DNA from: Brevibacillus choshinensis
Lineage (GTDB): Bacteria; Bacillota; Bacilli; Brevibacillales; Brevibacillaceae
DNA length: 64,000 nt
Assembly (NCBI RefSeq): GCF_016811915.1
Contig: NZ_CP069127.1
Coordinates: 1,828,001-1,892,000 of the forward strand
Reading direction: 5' to 3'
Shown here piece by piece: positions 54,890 to 64,000 of the stretch. The notes under the pieces were generated by a model. The model ran no database searches. It had not been told where the DNA came from and saw only the letters and a list, made by a program, of their open reading frames with translations. The number at the start of each line of letters is the position of its first letter. Position 1 is the stretch's first letter. The position numbers and the translations under genes were made by a program.

Positions 54890-56182
54890 GTGGCAGCAAA
54901 TTGGGAAAAGGTAGAGAATAACCAGGGAGTCCTGACGGTTGAAGTAGATGCTTCGCAAGTAGACGCAGCATTGGACCAAGCGTTCAAAAAAGTAGTACAA
55001 AAAGTTCAGGTTCCTGGATTCCGCAAAGGGAAAGTTCCGCGCAAAATGTTTGAAGCGCGTTTTGGTGTAGAATCTTTGTATCAAGATGCACTCGACATTC
55101 TGCTTCCTACTGCATACGGACAAGCTGTGAAAGAAGCTGGCATCGAGCCGGTTGACCGTCCAGAAGTTGACGTAGCGCAAATGGAGCAAGGGAAAACCCT
55201 GATCTTCAAAGCGACTGTAACCGTGAAACCAGAAGTGAAGCTCGGCGATTACAAAAACCTGAGCATCGAAGAGAAAGATTTCTCCGTAACCGAAGAGAGC
55301 CTCGACGCAGAGCTGAAACGCATGCAAGAGCGCCACGCTGAACTGGTTGCAGTAGAAGAAGGCGCTGCACAAAACGGCGACCTGGCAGTCATCGACTTCG
55401 AAGGCTTCCAAGACGGTGTTGCTTTTGAAGGCGGAAAAGCTGAAGACTACTCTCTGGAGCTGGGTTCCGGTACTTTCATCGCTGGCTTTGAAGAGCAAGT
55501 AGTCGGCATGAACGTAGGCGAAGAGAAAGACATCACCGTAACATTCCCAGAAGAATACCACTCTCCGAACCTCGCAGGTAAAGAAGCGGTATTCAAAGTG
55601 AAGCTCAGCAGCCTGAAGCGCAAAAACCTGCCAGCTTTGGACGATGAGTTCGCTAAAGACGTGAGCGAGTTCGACACGCTGGAAGAGCTGAAAGCAGACA
55701 CCAAGAAAAAGCTCGAAGAAAAAACCGCGCAAGAAAAAGATCAATATGTTCGTGAACAGCTGGTTCTGAAAGCAGCTGAAAACGCTGAGATCGATCTGCC
55801 GGCTGTCATGGTTGAGCATGAGCTGGATCAAATGGTAAGCGAGTTCGGCCAACGCCTCCAATACCAAGGAATGACACTGGAGCTGTACTTCCAGTTCTCC
55901 GGTATGGATGAAAGCCAACTGCGTGACCAACTGCGTGCAGATGCAACATCCCGTGTACGTACGTCCCTGACGCTCGAAGCAATCGGAAAAGCAGAAAACA
56001 TCGAAGCTACGGAAGAAGATGTAAACGAAGAGCTGAACAAGCTGGCTGGCGTATATGGCCGCCCTGCTGACGAGCTGCGCAAAATCTTCTCCGCACAAGA
56101 TGGCATGGCTGCACTGTACCGCGACGTGCAAACTCGCAAAACAGTAGATTTCCTGGTTGCAGAAAGCAAAGTAAGTGCATAA
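54890..56182 (+). CDS. tig: Trigger factor
   Basis: Ribosome-bound chaperone and peptidyl-prolyl isomerase, 430 aa. The ribosome-docking signature is [19 protein letters not shown] in the N-terminal domain; the FKBP-like PPIase domain (about 150-245) begins [21 protein letters not shown]; the helical arm domain fills the C-terminus. GTG 54890 follows GGAGGGGAAG. Codon use is strongly biased (GAA, AAA, CTG), as expected for high expression. It stands in the tig-clpP-clpX-lon protein quality block. Confidence 0.96.
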   Translation: MAANWEKVENNQGVLTVEVDASQVDAALDQAFKKVVQKVQVPGFRKGKVPRKMFEARFGVESLYQDALDILLPTAYGQAVKEAGIEPVDRPEVDVAQMEQGKTLIFKATVTVKPEVKLGDYKNLSIEEKDFSVTEESLDAELKRMQERHAELVAVEEGAAQNGDLAVIDFEGFQDGVAFEGGKAEDYSLELGSGTFIAGFEEQVVGMNVGEEKDITVTFPEEYHSPNLAGKEAVFKVKLSSLKRKNLPALDDEFAKDVSEFDTLEELKADTKKKLEEKTAQEKDQYVREQLVLKAAENAEIDLPAVMVEHELDQMVSEFGQRLQYQGMTLELYFQFSGMDESQLRDQLRADATSRVRTSLTLEAIGKAENIEATEEDVNEELNKLAGVYGRPADELRKIFSAQDGMAALYRDVQTRKTVDFLVAESKVSA

Positions 56183-56189
56183 GCTTAGG

Positions 56190-56385
56190 AAGAACGAATG
56201 ATGGACCAGTGGTCGGGCTATCCTGAACGTGACAGAATCGATATGCGCTCGCGCTTATTGATTCTGGAGCGCATGTAAACCTTCCGCTCAATCGCGGTCG
56301 CTCATTCCTGAATTGACCCCGATAGAGGTTTACTTACTGCTATCATTGAAGATGACAAGGCACGATTCTCTCGTGCCTTGTTTTT
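56190..56385 (+). ncRNA. Structured RNA region between tig and clpP ending in a terminator
   Basis: This 308-bp gap is full of inverted repeats. CAGAATC (56233-56239)/GATTCTG (56260-56266) interleaves with ATGCGCTC (56243-56250)/GAGCGCAT (56267-56274), so the two stems are either mutually exclusive or pseudoknotted. Next, GTAAACCT (56275-56282) pairs with AGGTTTAC (56326-56333), enclosing a further near-perfect ATCGCGGTC/GACCCCGAT stem. A strong terminator closes it. It could be a tig 3' UTR, a free RNA or a clpP leader; I recognise no known family. A 26-codon ORF (56198-56278) with AGGA upstream overlaps the first stems. From 56386 to 56490 I see nothing certain beyond the clpP ribosome site. 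Confidence 0.4.
56356..56385 (+). terminator. Intrinsic terminator upstream of clpP
   Basis: CAAGGCACGA (56356-56365), 5-nt loop, TCGTGCCTTG (56371-56380), then five T: a perfect 10-bp stem. Confidence 0.9.
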
Positions 56386-56490
56386 CCACCAATGGATATT
56401 TTCAAAAGTCCTTCTCACTGCAAGTCGAGGTCGCATAGTCGCGAATCGTCCTCAAAATGAGGTTCTTTTCGGCAAAGGAGGAGCATACAT

Positions 56491-57072
56491 ATGTTGATCC
56501 CTATGGTCATCGAGCAAACGAGCAGAGGCGAACGCTCCTATGATATCTACTCGCGCCTCTTGAAAGACCGGATTATCCTTTTGGGCACAGAGATTGATGA
56601 TGAAGTCGCCAATCTGATCGTCGCCCAACTGCTGTTTTTGCAGGCAGAAGATCCGGACAAAGACATATCGCTATACATAAACTCTCCAGGCGGTTCCGTA
56701 ACCGCAGGCATGGCTATTTACGACACGATGCAGTACATCAAGCCAGATGTTTCCACCATTTGCGTGGGAATGGCTGCGAGCATGGGGGCTTTCCTCTTGG
56801 CGGCGGGTGCAAAAGGCAAGCGTTTTGCCTTGCCAAACAGTGAAGTCATGATTCACCAACCGCTCGGTGGTGTGCGCGGGCAGGCGGAGGACATCCGGAT
56901 CCATGCCGACTGGATTCTGAAAACCAAGCGCCAGCTGAATGAAATTTTGTCGGAGCGGACGGGTCAGCCTATTGAACGAGTAGAGGCGGATACAGATCGC
57001 GATAATTTCATGAGTGCAGAAGACGCAAAGGCCTATGGCTTGATTGACGCTATTATTGAACGCAAAAACTGA
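56491..57072 (+). CDS. clpP: ATP-dependent Clp protease proteolytic subunit
   Basis: 193 residues, self-compartmentalised serine protease. The catalytic triad is at Ser97 (GMAASMGAF), His122 (MIHQPLGG) and Asp171 (DTDRDNF). [19 protein letters not shown] and [11 protein letters not shown] are conserved. ATG 56491 follows AAAGGAGGAG. It lies 20 nt before clpX; in Bacillus subtilis clpP is elsewhere, so here the peptidase and unfoldase are probably co-transcribed. No CtsR operator was recognised upstream. Confidence 0.97.
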   Translation: MLIPMVIEQTSRGERSYDIYSRLLKDRIILLGTEIDDEVANLIVAQLLFLQAEDPDKDISLYINSPGGSVTAGMAIYDTMQYIKPDVSTICVGMAASMGAFLLAAGAKGKRFALPNSEVMIHQPLGGVRGQAEDIRIHADWILKTKRQLNEILSERTGQPIERVEADTDRDNFMSAEDAKAYGLIDAIIERKN

Positions 57073-57092
57073 CCCGTTGTGAGGTGAAGCGC

Positions 57093-58358
57093 ATGTTTAA
57101 GTTTAACGACGACAAAGGCCAACTGAAGTGCTCCTTCTGCGGCAAGTCCCAGGAACAGGTGCGCAAGCTGGTAGCTGGTCCTGGTGTATACATTTGTGAT
57201 GAGTGTATCGAGCTGTGCAATGAAATTGTGCAGGAAGAGCTGGGCACTGAAGAAGAAATCGATATGAAAGAAATCCCGAAACCGGTGGAGATCCGCAAAA
57301 TCCTGGACGACTATGTCATCGGACAGGATCTGGCGAAAAAATCCCTGTCTGTAGCGGTGTACAACCACTACAAACGGATTAACTCCGGTGCCAAGATCGA
57401 GGATGTGGAACTGCAAAAATCCAACATCATGCTGATCGGGCCTACTGGTAGCGGGAAAACCTTGCTCGCGCAAACGCTGGCTCGTATTTTGAATGTACCG
57501 TTTGCGATCGCGGATGCTACTTCTTTGACGGAAGCTGGCTACGTGGGCGAAGACGTGGAAAATATTTTGCTGAAGCTGATTCAGGCAGCTGATTACGATG
57601 TGGAGAAAGCCGAAAAAGGCATCATTTACATCGACGAGATCGACAAAGTGGCCCGTAAATCGGAAAACCCATCGATCACGCGTGATGTTTCCGGAGAAGG
57701 CGTACAGCAAGCTCTGCTGAAAATCTTGGAAGGTACCGTTGCGAGCGTTCCACCTCAAGGAGGCCGCAAGCATCCACATCAGGAGTTCATCCAGATCGAT
57801 ACCTCCAATATCCTGTTCATTTGCGGTGGTGCATTTGACGGGGTAGAGCAAATCATCAAGCGCCGTTTGGGCAAAAAAGTCATCGGTTTCGGCGCTGACT
57901 TCGGTGAAGGAGTCAAAGGAGACCTGAAGGCGGGCGAGTATCTGAAATACGTACTGCCAGAAGACCTCTTGAAATTCGGCCTCATTCCGGAGTTCGTGGG
58001 TCGTCTGCCGGTACTGGCTACATTGGAGCCGCTGGATGAAGAGACGCTCGTACGCATCTTGACCGAGCCGAAAAACTCCCTGGTGAAGCAGTACCAAAAA
58101 CTGCTGAGCCTCGATGGAGTAGAGCTTGAGTTTGATGCAGGTGCTCTCCTGCAGATTGCCAAGGAAGCGATCAAGCGCAACACCGGCGCGCGCGGACTGC
58201 GTGCGATCATCGAGCAAATCATGCTCGACATGATGTATGAGCTTCCGTCTCGTGAAGATGTCGGCAAGTGCGTCATCACCGAAGAAACGGTTCGTGATAA
58301 AGTAAAGCCGCAGCTCATGAACAAAGAAGGCAATGAGGTTCGCGGAGAAACTGCATAA
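57093..58358 (+). CDS. clpX: ATP-dependent Clp protease ATP-binding subunit
   Basis: 421 residues. An N-terminal zinc finger (CSFCGKS and CDECIELC) binds adaptors and substrates; the AAA+ domain has Walker A GPTGSGKT, Walker [10 protein letters not shown] and the pore loop GYVGED; the IGF-type loop for ClpP docking appears as [11 protein letters not shown] 57093 follows GAGGTG at good spacing; GTG 57084 in the same frame is less likely. ClpX unfolds tagged proteins for ClpP encoded just upstream. Confidence 0.97.
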   Translation: MFKFNDDKGQLKCSFCGKSQEQVRKLVAGPGVYICDECIELCNEIVQEELGTEEEIDMKEIPKPVEIRKILDDYVIGQDLAKKSLSVAVYNHYKRINSGAKIEDVELQKSNIMLIGPTGSGKTLLAQTLARILNVPFAIADATSLTEAGYVGEDVENILLKLIQAADYDVEKAEKGIIYIDEIDKVARKSENPSITRDVSGEGVQQALLKILEGTVASVPPQGGRKHPHQEFIQIDTSNILFICGGAFDGVEQIIKRRLGKKVIGFGADFGEGVKGDLKAGEYLKYVLPEDLLKFGLIPEFVGRLPVLATLEPLDEETLVRILTEPKNSLVKQYQKLLSLDGVELEFDAGALLQIAKEAIKRNTGARGLRAIIEQIMLDMMYELPSREDVGKCVITEETVRDKVKPQLMNKEGNEVRGETA

Positions 58359-58375
58359 GTATTTTCTGGTAAATG

Positions 58376-58406
58376 GACCGCTCCGAGCAATCGGTGCGGT
58401 CTTTTT
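58376..58406 (+). terminator. Intrinsic terminator after clpX
   Basis: GACCGCTCCGA pairs with TCGGTGCGGTC (one central mismatch) around GCAA, followed by TTTTT. Confidence 0.88.
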
Positions 58407-58441
58407 GTCTTTTCCAGAGCCTCTCGCCGAGCCATCGTTTG

Positions 58442-58471
58442 GTTTACGTCTACGATTGCGGGGCAATACTA
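58442..58471 (+). promoter_or_regulatory. Sigma-F promoter of lonB
   Basis: GTTTA (58442-58446), 15-nt spacer, GGCAATACTA (58462-58471): a full match to the sigma-F form GYWTA-N15-GGNNANANTA, 52 nt before ATG 58524. Confidence 0.75.
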
Positions 58472-58523
58472 CAAGATATAGTTCAAGAGACGCTTTTACA
58501 TAGGTGCAATGGGAGGGATTCAA

Positions 58524-60221
58524 ATGGACTATACGACATTGGTCATTGCCGTCATCGAGGTAGTCGTTGGGATCGTAATTGGGACCTACTTTTGGAACTT
58601 GCTGAGAGCGCAGCGGAATACCAAGACATCTACGGAAAAGGAATCGAGAAAGGACCTGGATTCGATTCGCCGGATGAGAATGGTCGCACTGACTGAGCCT
58701 TTATCAGAAAAGACAAGACCGGCCAAATTGGAGGAAATCGTGGGGCAGGAGGATGGACTCAGAGCATTGCGAGCAGCGCTGTGCGGTCCCAATCCGCAGC
58801 ACGTGATCGTATACGGACCGCCGGGAGTAGGGAAAACCGCAGCAGCGAGGGTCGTGCTGGAGGAAGCCAAGAAGAACCAACTGTCCCCGTTTTCATCTGA
58901 TGCCAAGTTCATCGAGATCGATGCCACGATTGCCCGGTTTGACGAACGCGGAATAGCGGATCCGTTGATTGGCTCCGTTCATGACCCGATTTACCAAGGG
59001 GCGGGCTCGCTGGGACAGGCAGGAATTCCTCAGCCAAAGCCAGGCGCGGTTACCAAAGCGCATGGGGGCATGCTGTTTCTCGATGAAATCGGTGAGCTTC
59101 ATCCTGTACAGATGAACAAGCTCTTGAAAGTGCTGGAAGATCGCAAAGTCATGCTGGAGAGCGCTTATTACAGCGAGGAAAACACTCAAATCCCATCGCA
59201 TATTCATGATGTGTTCAAGTACGGACTTCCTGCTGATTTCCGCTTGGTAGGTGCGACGACGAGACTGCCGGAGGAGCTGCCGGCTGCGTTGCGCTCGCGC
59301 TGTCTGGAAATCTTCTTCCGCCCTTTGAAGCCGGGAGAAATCGGCAGCATTGTAAGGACGGCCGTAGGAAAGATGGATCTGGCGATTGACGATGCGGCGG
59401 TGTCTGTGATCGAACGCTATGCGACCAATGGTCGGGAAGCGATCAATACATTGCAAATCGCGGCAGGACTCGCTCTGACCGAGGAACGTAATAATATCAT
59501 AGCTGCGGATGTAGAATGGGTCATGCACAGCAGTCAAAAGTCGCCCCGCCCTGAAAAGCAGGTGCATGAGACGCCGCAGGTCGGCTTGGTAAACGGACTT
59601 GCTGTGTACGGTCCCAACATGGGCAGTGTCATGGAGCTGGAGGTCACGGCTTCACCGGCTATGGTGCCCGGTCAAGGGAGAATGGCGGTTACGGGCATGG
59701 CAGAGGAAGAAGAAATGGGCAGCCGCAGCAGGACCATTCGACGGAAATCCATGGCCAAAGGGTCGGTGGAAAATGTGTTGACCGTGCTTCATCGGATGGG
59801 CGTGCGTCCCTATGATTACGATCTGCATATTAATTTTCCTGGCGGGATTCCCGTTGACGGTCCATCTGCCGGGATCACGATTGCGACAGCGATTTACTCG
59901 GCGATCCGTGGGATTCCGGTCGACAATCAGTTGGCGATGACGGGTGAAGTGAGCATTCACGGGAAAGTAAAGCCAGTGGGTGGCGTTGTGGCCAAAGTGG
60001 AAGCGGCTAAACAAGCGGGAGCGACGCGTGTGCTTATTCCGGAGGAGAACTGGCAAAGCATTTTTGCCGAGATGCACGGAATCGAAATCATCCCGGTAGC
60101 CACGGTTGCTCAGGTGATTCATCTGGCAGTGCCAGAGCAGGTTCAACCTGAGGCTGAGACAGCAGGCTTCACTCTTCAATTGCCTGCGGAGGATCTGGCA
60201 TCTTCGCCATTTTCCTTGTAA
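58524..60221 (+). CDS. lonB: ATP-dependent protease LonB
   Basis: 565 residues. An N-terminal membrane span (TLVIAVIEVVVGIVIGTYFW) precedes the AAA+ domain with Walker A GPPGVGKT and Walker B MLFLDEIGE, then a Lon protease domain with Ser in DGPSAGIT and the Lys in KVKPVGGVVAKVEAA. LonB lacks the long LAN domain of LonA. In Bacillus lonB is forespore-specific under sigma-F, and a perfect sigma-F promoter lies here too. ATG 58524 follows GGGAGG at 7 nt. It sits between clpX and lon as in Bacillus. Confidence 0.95.
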   Translation: MDYTTLVIAVIEVVVGIVIGTYFWNLLRAQRNTKTSTEKESRKDLDSIRRMRMVALTEPLSEKTRPAKLEEIVGQEDGLRALRAALCGPNPQHVIVYGPPGVGKTAAARVVLEEAKKNQLSPFSSDAKFIEIDATIARFDERGIADPLIGSVHDPIYQGAGSLGQAGIPQPKPGAVTKAHGGMLFLDEIGELHPVQMNKLLKVLEDRKVMLESAYYSEENTQIPSHIHDVFKYGLPADFRLVGATTRLPEELPAALRSRCLEIFFRPLKPGEIGSIVRTAVGKMDLAIDDAAVSVIERYATNGREAINTLQIAAGLALTEERNNIIAADVEWVMHSSQKSPRPEKQVHETPQVGLVNGLAVYGPNMGSVMELEVTASPAMVPGQGRMAVTGMAEEEEMGSRSRTIRRKSMAKGSVENVLTVLHRMGVRPYDYDLHINFPGGIPVDGPSAGITIATAIYSAIRGIPVDNQLAMTGEVSIHGKVKPVGGVVAKVEAAKQAGATRVLIPEENWQSIFAEMHGIEIIPVATVAQVIHLAVPEQVQPEAETAGFTLQLPAEDLASSPFSL

Positions 60222-60289
60222 CACTCGGGAGCGCATGCAAATTAGACATCGGTTTGCGTTTGCGCTACAATGGAAAAAAGCTTCTGCTT

Positions 60290-60324
60290 GCAAAGAGGTT
60301 TGGGCCATGCCCGCTTTGCTTTTG
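60290..60324 (+). terminator. Intrinsic terminator after lonB
   Basis: GCAAAG (60290-60295) with CTTTGC (60314-60319) encloses GGGC-CAT-GCCC; TTTT follows. Confidence 0.65.
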
Positions 60325-60343
60325 GGGGCGCCGTGCAGGAGCG

Positions 60344-60366
60344 AAAACGGCTGTTTCGGCCGTTTT
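60344..60366 (+). terminator. Hairpin with T run in the lonB-lon gap
   Basis: AAAACGGC pairs with GCCGTTTT around a 7-nt loop, ending in a T run. Second structure of three before lon. Confidence 0.65.
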
Positions 60367-60423
60367 TGCATGTGCGACTATCGAAGGTATTGACGTGTAC
60401 GCAGACGATGGTAAAAGCGCGAC

Positions 60424-60459
60424 GAGGCTACGCCGTCCCACTGGTGTAGCCGAGTTTTC
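60424..60459 (+). promoter_or_regulatory. Hairpin in the lon leader
   Basis: GGCTACGCC pairs with GGTGTAGCC, followed by GAGTTTT. It is 55 nt before the lon start and could attenuate or stabilise the leader. Confidence 0.45.
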
Positions 60460-60514
60460 TCATTAGCTGACTCTTGGTAAGAGGGATAGATTCAACAAGG
60501 AGAGGTGCATCCGC

Positions 60515-62854
60515 TTGGGCGAACGTTCCGGTAAGAGAGAATTACCGCTTCTCCCGTTGCGAGGCTTGCTTGTATATCCGACTATGGTTCTTCATTTGGA
60601 CGTTGGACGGGAAAAGTCCATTCGTGCATTGGAGCAAGCGATGGTGGACGACAACAAGATCTTGCTTGCGACGCAGGAAGAAGTACACATAGAAGAACCT
60701 GATGCTGAACAAATCTACAGCATCGGAACCGTTGCGCGCGTAAAACAAATGCTGAAGCTGCCAAACGGTACGATCCGTGTATTGGTGGAAGGCTTGCAGC
60801 GTGCCAAAATCGAGGAATATCTTCAAAAAGAAGATTACTTCGTCGTGTCCATTACATACTTGAAGGAAGAAAAAGCGGAAGAAAACGAAGTGGAAGCGTT
60901 GATGCGCTCTTTGCTGACCCATTTCGAGCAGTATATCAAGCTGTCGAAAAAGGTTTCTCCCGAGACGCTCACATCCGTGCAGGACATCGAAGAACCAGGA
61001 AGGCTGGCTGATGTCATCGCCTCCCATCTGCCGCTCAAAATGAAGGATAAACAGGAGATTCTGGAGACAGTCAATATCCAGGAGCGTTTGGAAATCCTTT
61101 TGACCATTTTGAACAACGAGCGCGAAGTTCTGGAGCTGGAGCGAAAAATCGGCAATCGCGTGAAGAAGCAGATGGAGCGCACGCAAAAGGAATATTACCT
61201 GCGTGAGCAAATGAAGGCGATCCAGAAAGAGCTCGGGGACAAGGACGGGCGACAGGGCGAAGTCGATGAGCTGCGCGCTCAGCTGGAAAAGTCCGACGCA
61301 CCGGAGCGCATCAAAGCCAAGATCGAGAAAGAGCTGGAGCGCCTGGAGAAAATGCCGTCTACTTCTGCAGAGGGCTCTGTCATCCGCACCTACATCGATA
61401 CGCTGTTTGCGCTGCCGTGGACCAAGACGACAGAAGACAATCTCGACATCAAGCATGCGGAAGAAGTGCTGGATGAAGATCACTACGGACTGGAAAAACC
61501 GAAAGAGCGCGTACTGGAGTACTTGGCTGTACAGAAGCTGGTCAATTCCATGCGCGGTCCGATTCTCTGCCTGGTAGGTCCTCCAGGGGTGGGGAAAACC
61601 TCTCTGGCCCGCTCTGTTGCACGAGCGCTGGGTCGTGAGTTCGTGCGGATATCCCTCGGGGGTGTACGGGATGAAGCTGAGATTCGCGGACATCGCCGTA
61701 CGTACGTAGGGGCTCTGCCGGGACGCATTATTCAAGGGATGAAGCAGGCGGGTACGATCAATCCCGTGTTCCTGCTGGATGAGATCGACAAGCTCGCGTC
61801 TGATTTCCGCGGGGATCCAGCGTCAGCTTTGCTGGAAGTGCTCGACCCGAACCAAAATGACAAGTTCAGCGATCATTATATAGAAGAAACGTATGACTTG
61901 ACGAACGTCATGTTCATTACGACCGCAAACAGCCTCGACACCATTCCGCGACCATTGCTCGACCGGATGGAAGTCATTTCGATTTCGGGCTACACGGAGC
62001 TGGAAAAACTGAATATCCTCCGCGGCTACCTGCTGCCGAAGCAGATGGAAGATCATGGTCTCGGCAAGGATAAGCTGCAAATGAACGAGGATGCCATGCT
62101 TAAGCTGGTCCGCCTGTACACGCGCGAAGCCGGTGTGCGCAACCTGAACAGGGAAGCGGCCAATGTCTGTCGAAAAGCGGCCAAGATCATCGTCGGCGGA
62201 GAGAAGAAGCGTGTAGTGGTGACGGCCAAAACGCTGGAAGCCCTCCTCGGAAAACCTCGCTACCGCTACGGTCTGGCTGAGAAAAAAGACCAGGTCGGCT
62301 CTGTAACGGGTCTCGCCTGGACACAGGCTGGCGGGGATACGCTGAACGTGGAAGTCAGCATCCTTGCAGGGAAAGGCAAGCTGACCTTGACTGGACAGCT
62401 GGGCGATGTGATGAAGGAATCCGCTCAGGCGGCATTCAGCTATATTCGTTCCCGTGCGAGCGAATGGGGAATCGATCCGGAGTTCCACGAAAAGAACGAC
62501 ATCCATATCCACGTTCCGGAAGGCGCCATTCCAAAGGATGGTCCATCTGCAGGCATTACGATGGCGACTGCGCTCGTATCGGCGCTGACCGGAATTCCTG
62601 TGAAAAAGGAAGTCGGAATGACAGGTGAAATCACCCTGCGCGGCCGGGTGCTTCCAATCGGCGGACTGAAGGAAAAATGCATGTCCGCTCATCGGGCAGG
62701 ACTCACGACCATCATTTTGCCAAAAGACAATGAGAAAGACATCGAAGATATTCCAGAAAGCGTACGGGAAGCCCTCACGTTCTATCCGGTTGAGCATTTG
62801 GACGAAGTGCTGCGGCATGCCCTGACGAAACAGCCAGTAGGTGACAAAAAATGA
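60515..62854 (+). CDS. lon: ATP-dependent protease La (LonA)
   Basis: 779 residues. The N-terminal LAN domain ([22 protein letters not shown]) recognises substrates, coiled-coil helices follow, then the AAA+ domain with Walker A GPPGVGKT and Walker B FLLDEIDK, and the protease domain with catalytic Ser in DGPSAGIT and the Lys in [17 protein letters not shown] 60515 follows GGAGAGG and matches the family start. Its stop overlaps the ysxC start (ATGA). It degrades misfolded and regulatory proteins in the cytoplasm. Confidence 0.96.
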   Translation: MGERSGKRELPLLPLRGLLVYPTMVLHLDVGREKSIRALEQAMVDDNKILLATQEEVHIEEPDAEQIYSIGTVARVKQMLKLPNGTIRVLVEGLQRAKIEEYLQKEDYFVVSITYLKEEKAEENEVEALMRSLLTHFEQYIKLSKKVSPETLTSVQDIEEPGRLADVIASHLPLKMKDKQEILETVNIQERLEILLTILNNEREVLELERKIGNRVKKQMERTQKEYYLREQMKAIQKELGDKDGRQGEVDELRAQLEKSDAPERIKAKIEKELERLEKMPSTSAEGSVIRTYIDTLFALPWTKTTEDNLDIKHAEEVLDEDHYGLEKPKERVLEYLAVQKLVNSMRGPILCLVGPPGVGKTSLARSVARALGREFVRISLGGVRDEAEIRGHRRTYVGALPGRIIQGMKQAGTINPVFLLDEIDKLASDFRGDPASALLEVLDPNQNDKFSDHYIEETYDLTNVMFITTANSLDTIPRPLLDRMEVISISGYTELEKLNILRGYLLPKQMEDHGLGKDKLQMNEDAMLKLVRLYTREAGVRNLNREAANVCRKAAKIIVGGEKKRVVVTAKTLEALLGKPRYRYGLAEKKDQVGSVTGLAWTQAGGDTLNVEVSILAGKGKLTLTGQLGDVMKESAQAAFSYIRSRASEWGIDPEFHEKNDIHIHVPEGAIPKDGPSAGITMATALVSALTGIPVKKEVGMTGEITLRGRVLPIGGLKEKCMSAHRAGLTTIILPKDNEKDIEDIPESVREALTFYPVEHLDEVLRHALTKQPVGDKK

Positions 62855-63525
62855 AAGTAACTTCATCCGAGTTTGTCATCAGTGCTGTAGGACCCAAGCA
62901 GTACCCGGAGGACGGCCTGCACGAGATTGCCCTCGTGGGCCGTTCCAACGTAGGTAAGTCGTCTCTTTTGAACAAAATGATGAATCGCAAAGGGCTGGCG
63001 CGCATCAGTTCCCGCCCTGGCAAAACGCAGACGTTGAATTACTTCCGCGTCAACAACATGCTCTATTTCGTTGACTTCCCTGGCTACGGCTACGCAAAAG
63101 TGGCCAAGACCATTAAAGAGCAATGGGGCAAAATGATTGAAGGCTACCTCAAGAATCGCAAAGAGCTCCGTTTTGTGATTCAATTGGTGGACATTCGCCA
63201 CGCTCCGAGCAAGGACGATATTGCCATGTACGATTGGTGCAAGCAAATCGGAATTCCGACCGTGGTAGTCGCTACCAAAGGGGATAAGATTGCACGCGGA
63301 CGCTGGCTGCAGCATACGAAGGTCATCCGTCAAAGCTTGAGACTGCGCGGCGATGATACGATCATTATCTTTTCGTCCGAGACAGGACAAGGCAAGGATG
63401 AGCTGTGGGGCGAGATTCTTCGCCGCTTGCGTGCAGGCGACTCGGAAGCAGAAACCGATAAGGCGCATGGTTCACATGCACCTGCGCAAGAAACACCGGC
63501 ACCTGCGATGCAGAAAAACGACTAG
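62851..63525 (+). CDS. ysxC: Ribosome biogenesis GTPase YsxC/EngB
   Basis: 224 residues. GTPase motifs: G1 [10 protein letters not shown]3 [10 protein letters not shown] and G4 TKGD, with [12 protein letters not shown] as the switch I region. It acts late in 50S ribosome assembly. Beyond about residue 195 there is a charged tail ([15 protein letters not shown]) longer than in Bacillus homologues. Translationally coupled to lon by a 4-nt overlap, as in Bacillus. Confidence 0.95.
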   Translation: MKVTSSEFVISAVGPKQYPEDGLHEIALVGRSNVGKSSLLNKMMNRKGLARISSRPGKTQTLNYFRVNNMLYFVDFPGYGYAKVAKTIKEQWGKMIEGYLKNRKELRFVIQLVDIRHAPSKDDIAMYDWCKQIGIPTVVVATKGDKIARGRWLQHTKVIRQSLRLRGDDTIIIFSSETGQGKDELWGEILRRLRAGDSEAETDKAHGSHAPAQETPAPAMQKND

Positions 63526-63578
63526 AGAATGGAACAGGTCGTGACCCAATCCGGAGGGGGAAAGGGGAGGCAGTTTTC

Positions 63579-64000
63579 GTGAGCGAGCTTGCACGCTTTG
63601 CCGTACGCGGTGTGATCGAAGGTTTTTACGGAACGCCCTGGACGCACGCAGAGCGGCTGGACATGATCGATTTCCTCAGTCGGCATGATTACAATACGTA
63701 CTTTTATTCCCCGAAGGACGATTTGTACCTGCGGGAAAAATGGATGGAAATACACCCTGATGCTGCCTATCGAGAGATCGATGAGCTGATCCGTGCTACC
63801 CAGCAAGGGGGCATCCGATTCGTATACTGCCTAAGTCCGGGCCTTAGCATGGAGTACTCCAACCGCGGGCATAGTGACAGGCTTTTGCACAAATATCGTT
63901 CGATGTTTGACAGAGGCGTTCGGTATTTTGGTCTCCTTTTTGATGATATCCCGATGCACCTTTTGCATTCGGAAGACGTCGAGCGTTATGCACACCTGGC
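63579..64000 (+). CDS. GH84 beta-N-acetylglucosaminidase-like, truncated by window end
   Basis: Partial: 140 residues visible, the frame is open at 64000. The N-terminus is VRGVIEGFYGTPWTHAERLDMIDFL with YNTYFYSPKDD next, and GLLFDDIPMHL carries the two adjacent Asp of the GH84 substrate-assisted mechanism. GH84 enzymes (NagJ, O-GlcNAcase relatives) release GlcNAc from glycans. No signal peptide is present, so a cytoplasmic or unconventional location is likely. GTG 63579 follows GGGGAGG at 9 nt. Confidence 0.85.
   Translation, partial: MSELARFAVRGVIEGFYGTPWTHAERLDMIDFLSRHDYNTYFYSPKDDLYLREKWMEIHPDAAYREIDELIRATQQGGIRFVYCLSPGLSMEYSNRGHSDRLLHKYRSMFDRGVRYFGLLFDDIPMHLLHSEDVERYAHL

Noticed and set aside
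54872..56131. 419-codon minus-strand frame opposite tig, and a 496-codon one opposite clpX (57033-58523)
   Set aside because: Both lie wholly opposite highly conserved genes and have Phe/Leu/Cys-rich or Arg-rich composition typical of antisense frames.
56198..56278. 26-codon ORF between tig and clpP
   Set aside because: It overlaps strong RNA stems and has no homologue I know; kept only as a remark in the RNA entry.
56386..56490. CtsR operator before clpP
   Set aside because: I looked for tandem GGTCAAA-type heptads and found none.

Overview
The window comes from an endospore-forming Firmicute of the Brevibacillus type (Paenibacillaceae). The evidence is a conserved racE(murI)-gerM-rph-rdgB-yfcE-like-tig-(clpP)-clpX-lonB-lon-ysxC block, strong Shine-Dalgarno sites, frequent GTG/TTG starts, sporulation genes (gerM, lonB, a DUF1360/YjcA-like gene) and moderate-to-high GC. 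I found no tRNA, rRNA, CRISPR array, insertion sequence or prophage. The window ends inside a GH84 glycosidase gene.

Layout. (1) 176-3796: an ETF/FixC/FixX electron-transfer operon plus one small ORF. (2) 3826-13342: mostly minus-strand genes that look structural or surface-related: an MPN/JAMM peptidase, a P/Q-rich small protein, a 927-residue coiled-coil protein built on a 28-residue repeat, a Cys/Pro/Thr-rich surface protein, a GT2 glycosyltransferase, a repeat-bearing amidase-like protein, a CAP-domain secreted protein and a DUF1360 protein. (3) 13346-32300: a large glycan cluster. It makes GDP-mannose (ManC, phosphohexomutase), GDP-4-keto-6-deoxymannose (Gmd), GDP-fucose (Fcl) and probably GDP-rhamnose (Rmd-like), and a CDP-6-deoxyhexose (RfbF, RfbG, RfbJ-like reductase). 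It also holds several glycosyltransferases, including two paralogous pairs, and four SAM-dependent methyltransferases. (4) 32347-36370: DNA repair (endonuclease IV; AdaA, Ogt, a 2OG-Fe(II) oxygenase) and an SPL-like radical SAM protein. (5) 36598-46947: asparaginase, OppA, a sigma-54 activator, PepV-like dipeptidase and OppBCDF, behind an excellent -24/-12 promoter. (6) 47085-50430: a membrane protein, a divergent LysR/PhzF pair and a superoxide dismutase gene broken by a frameshift. (7) 50601-64000: the conserved murI-to-ysxC block and the 5' end of a GH84 enzyme.

How the genes work together. Ten transcription units of regions 2 and 3 each carry CATANNNT(A/G), the -10 pattern of the mother-cell sigma factors sigma-K/sigma-E, 31-67 nt upstream of the start codon. 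I infer that the sugar cluster decorates the spore surface (coat or exosporium) late in sporulation. Region 5 reads as one nitrogen-scavenging unit: peptides are imported by Opp, cut by the dipeptidase, and asparagine is deamidated, all controlled by sigma-54 and its adjacent activator. Two intergenic regions (tig-clpP and lonB-lon) are unusually rich in RNA secondary structure.
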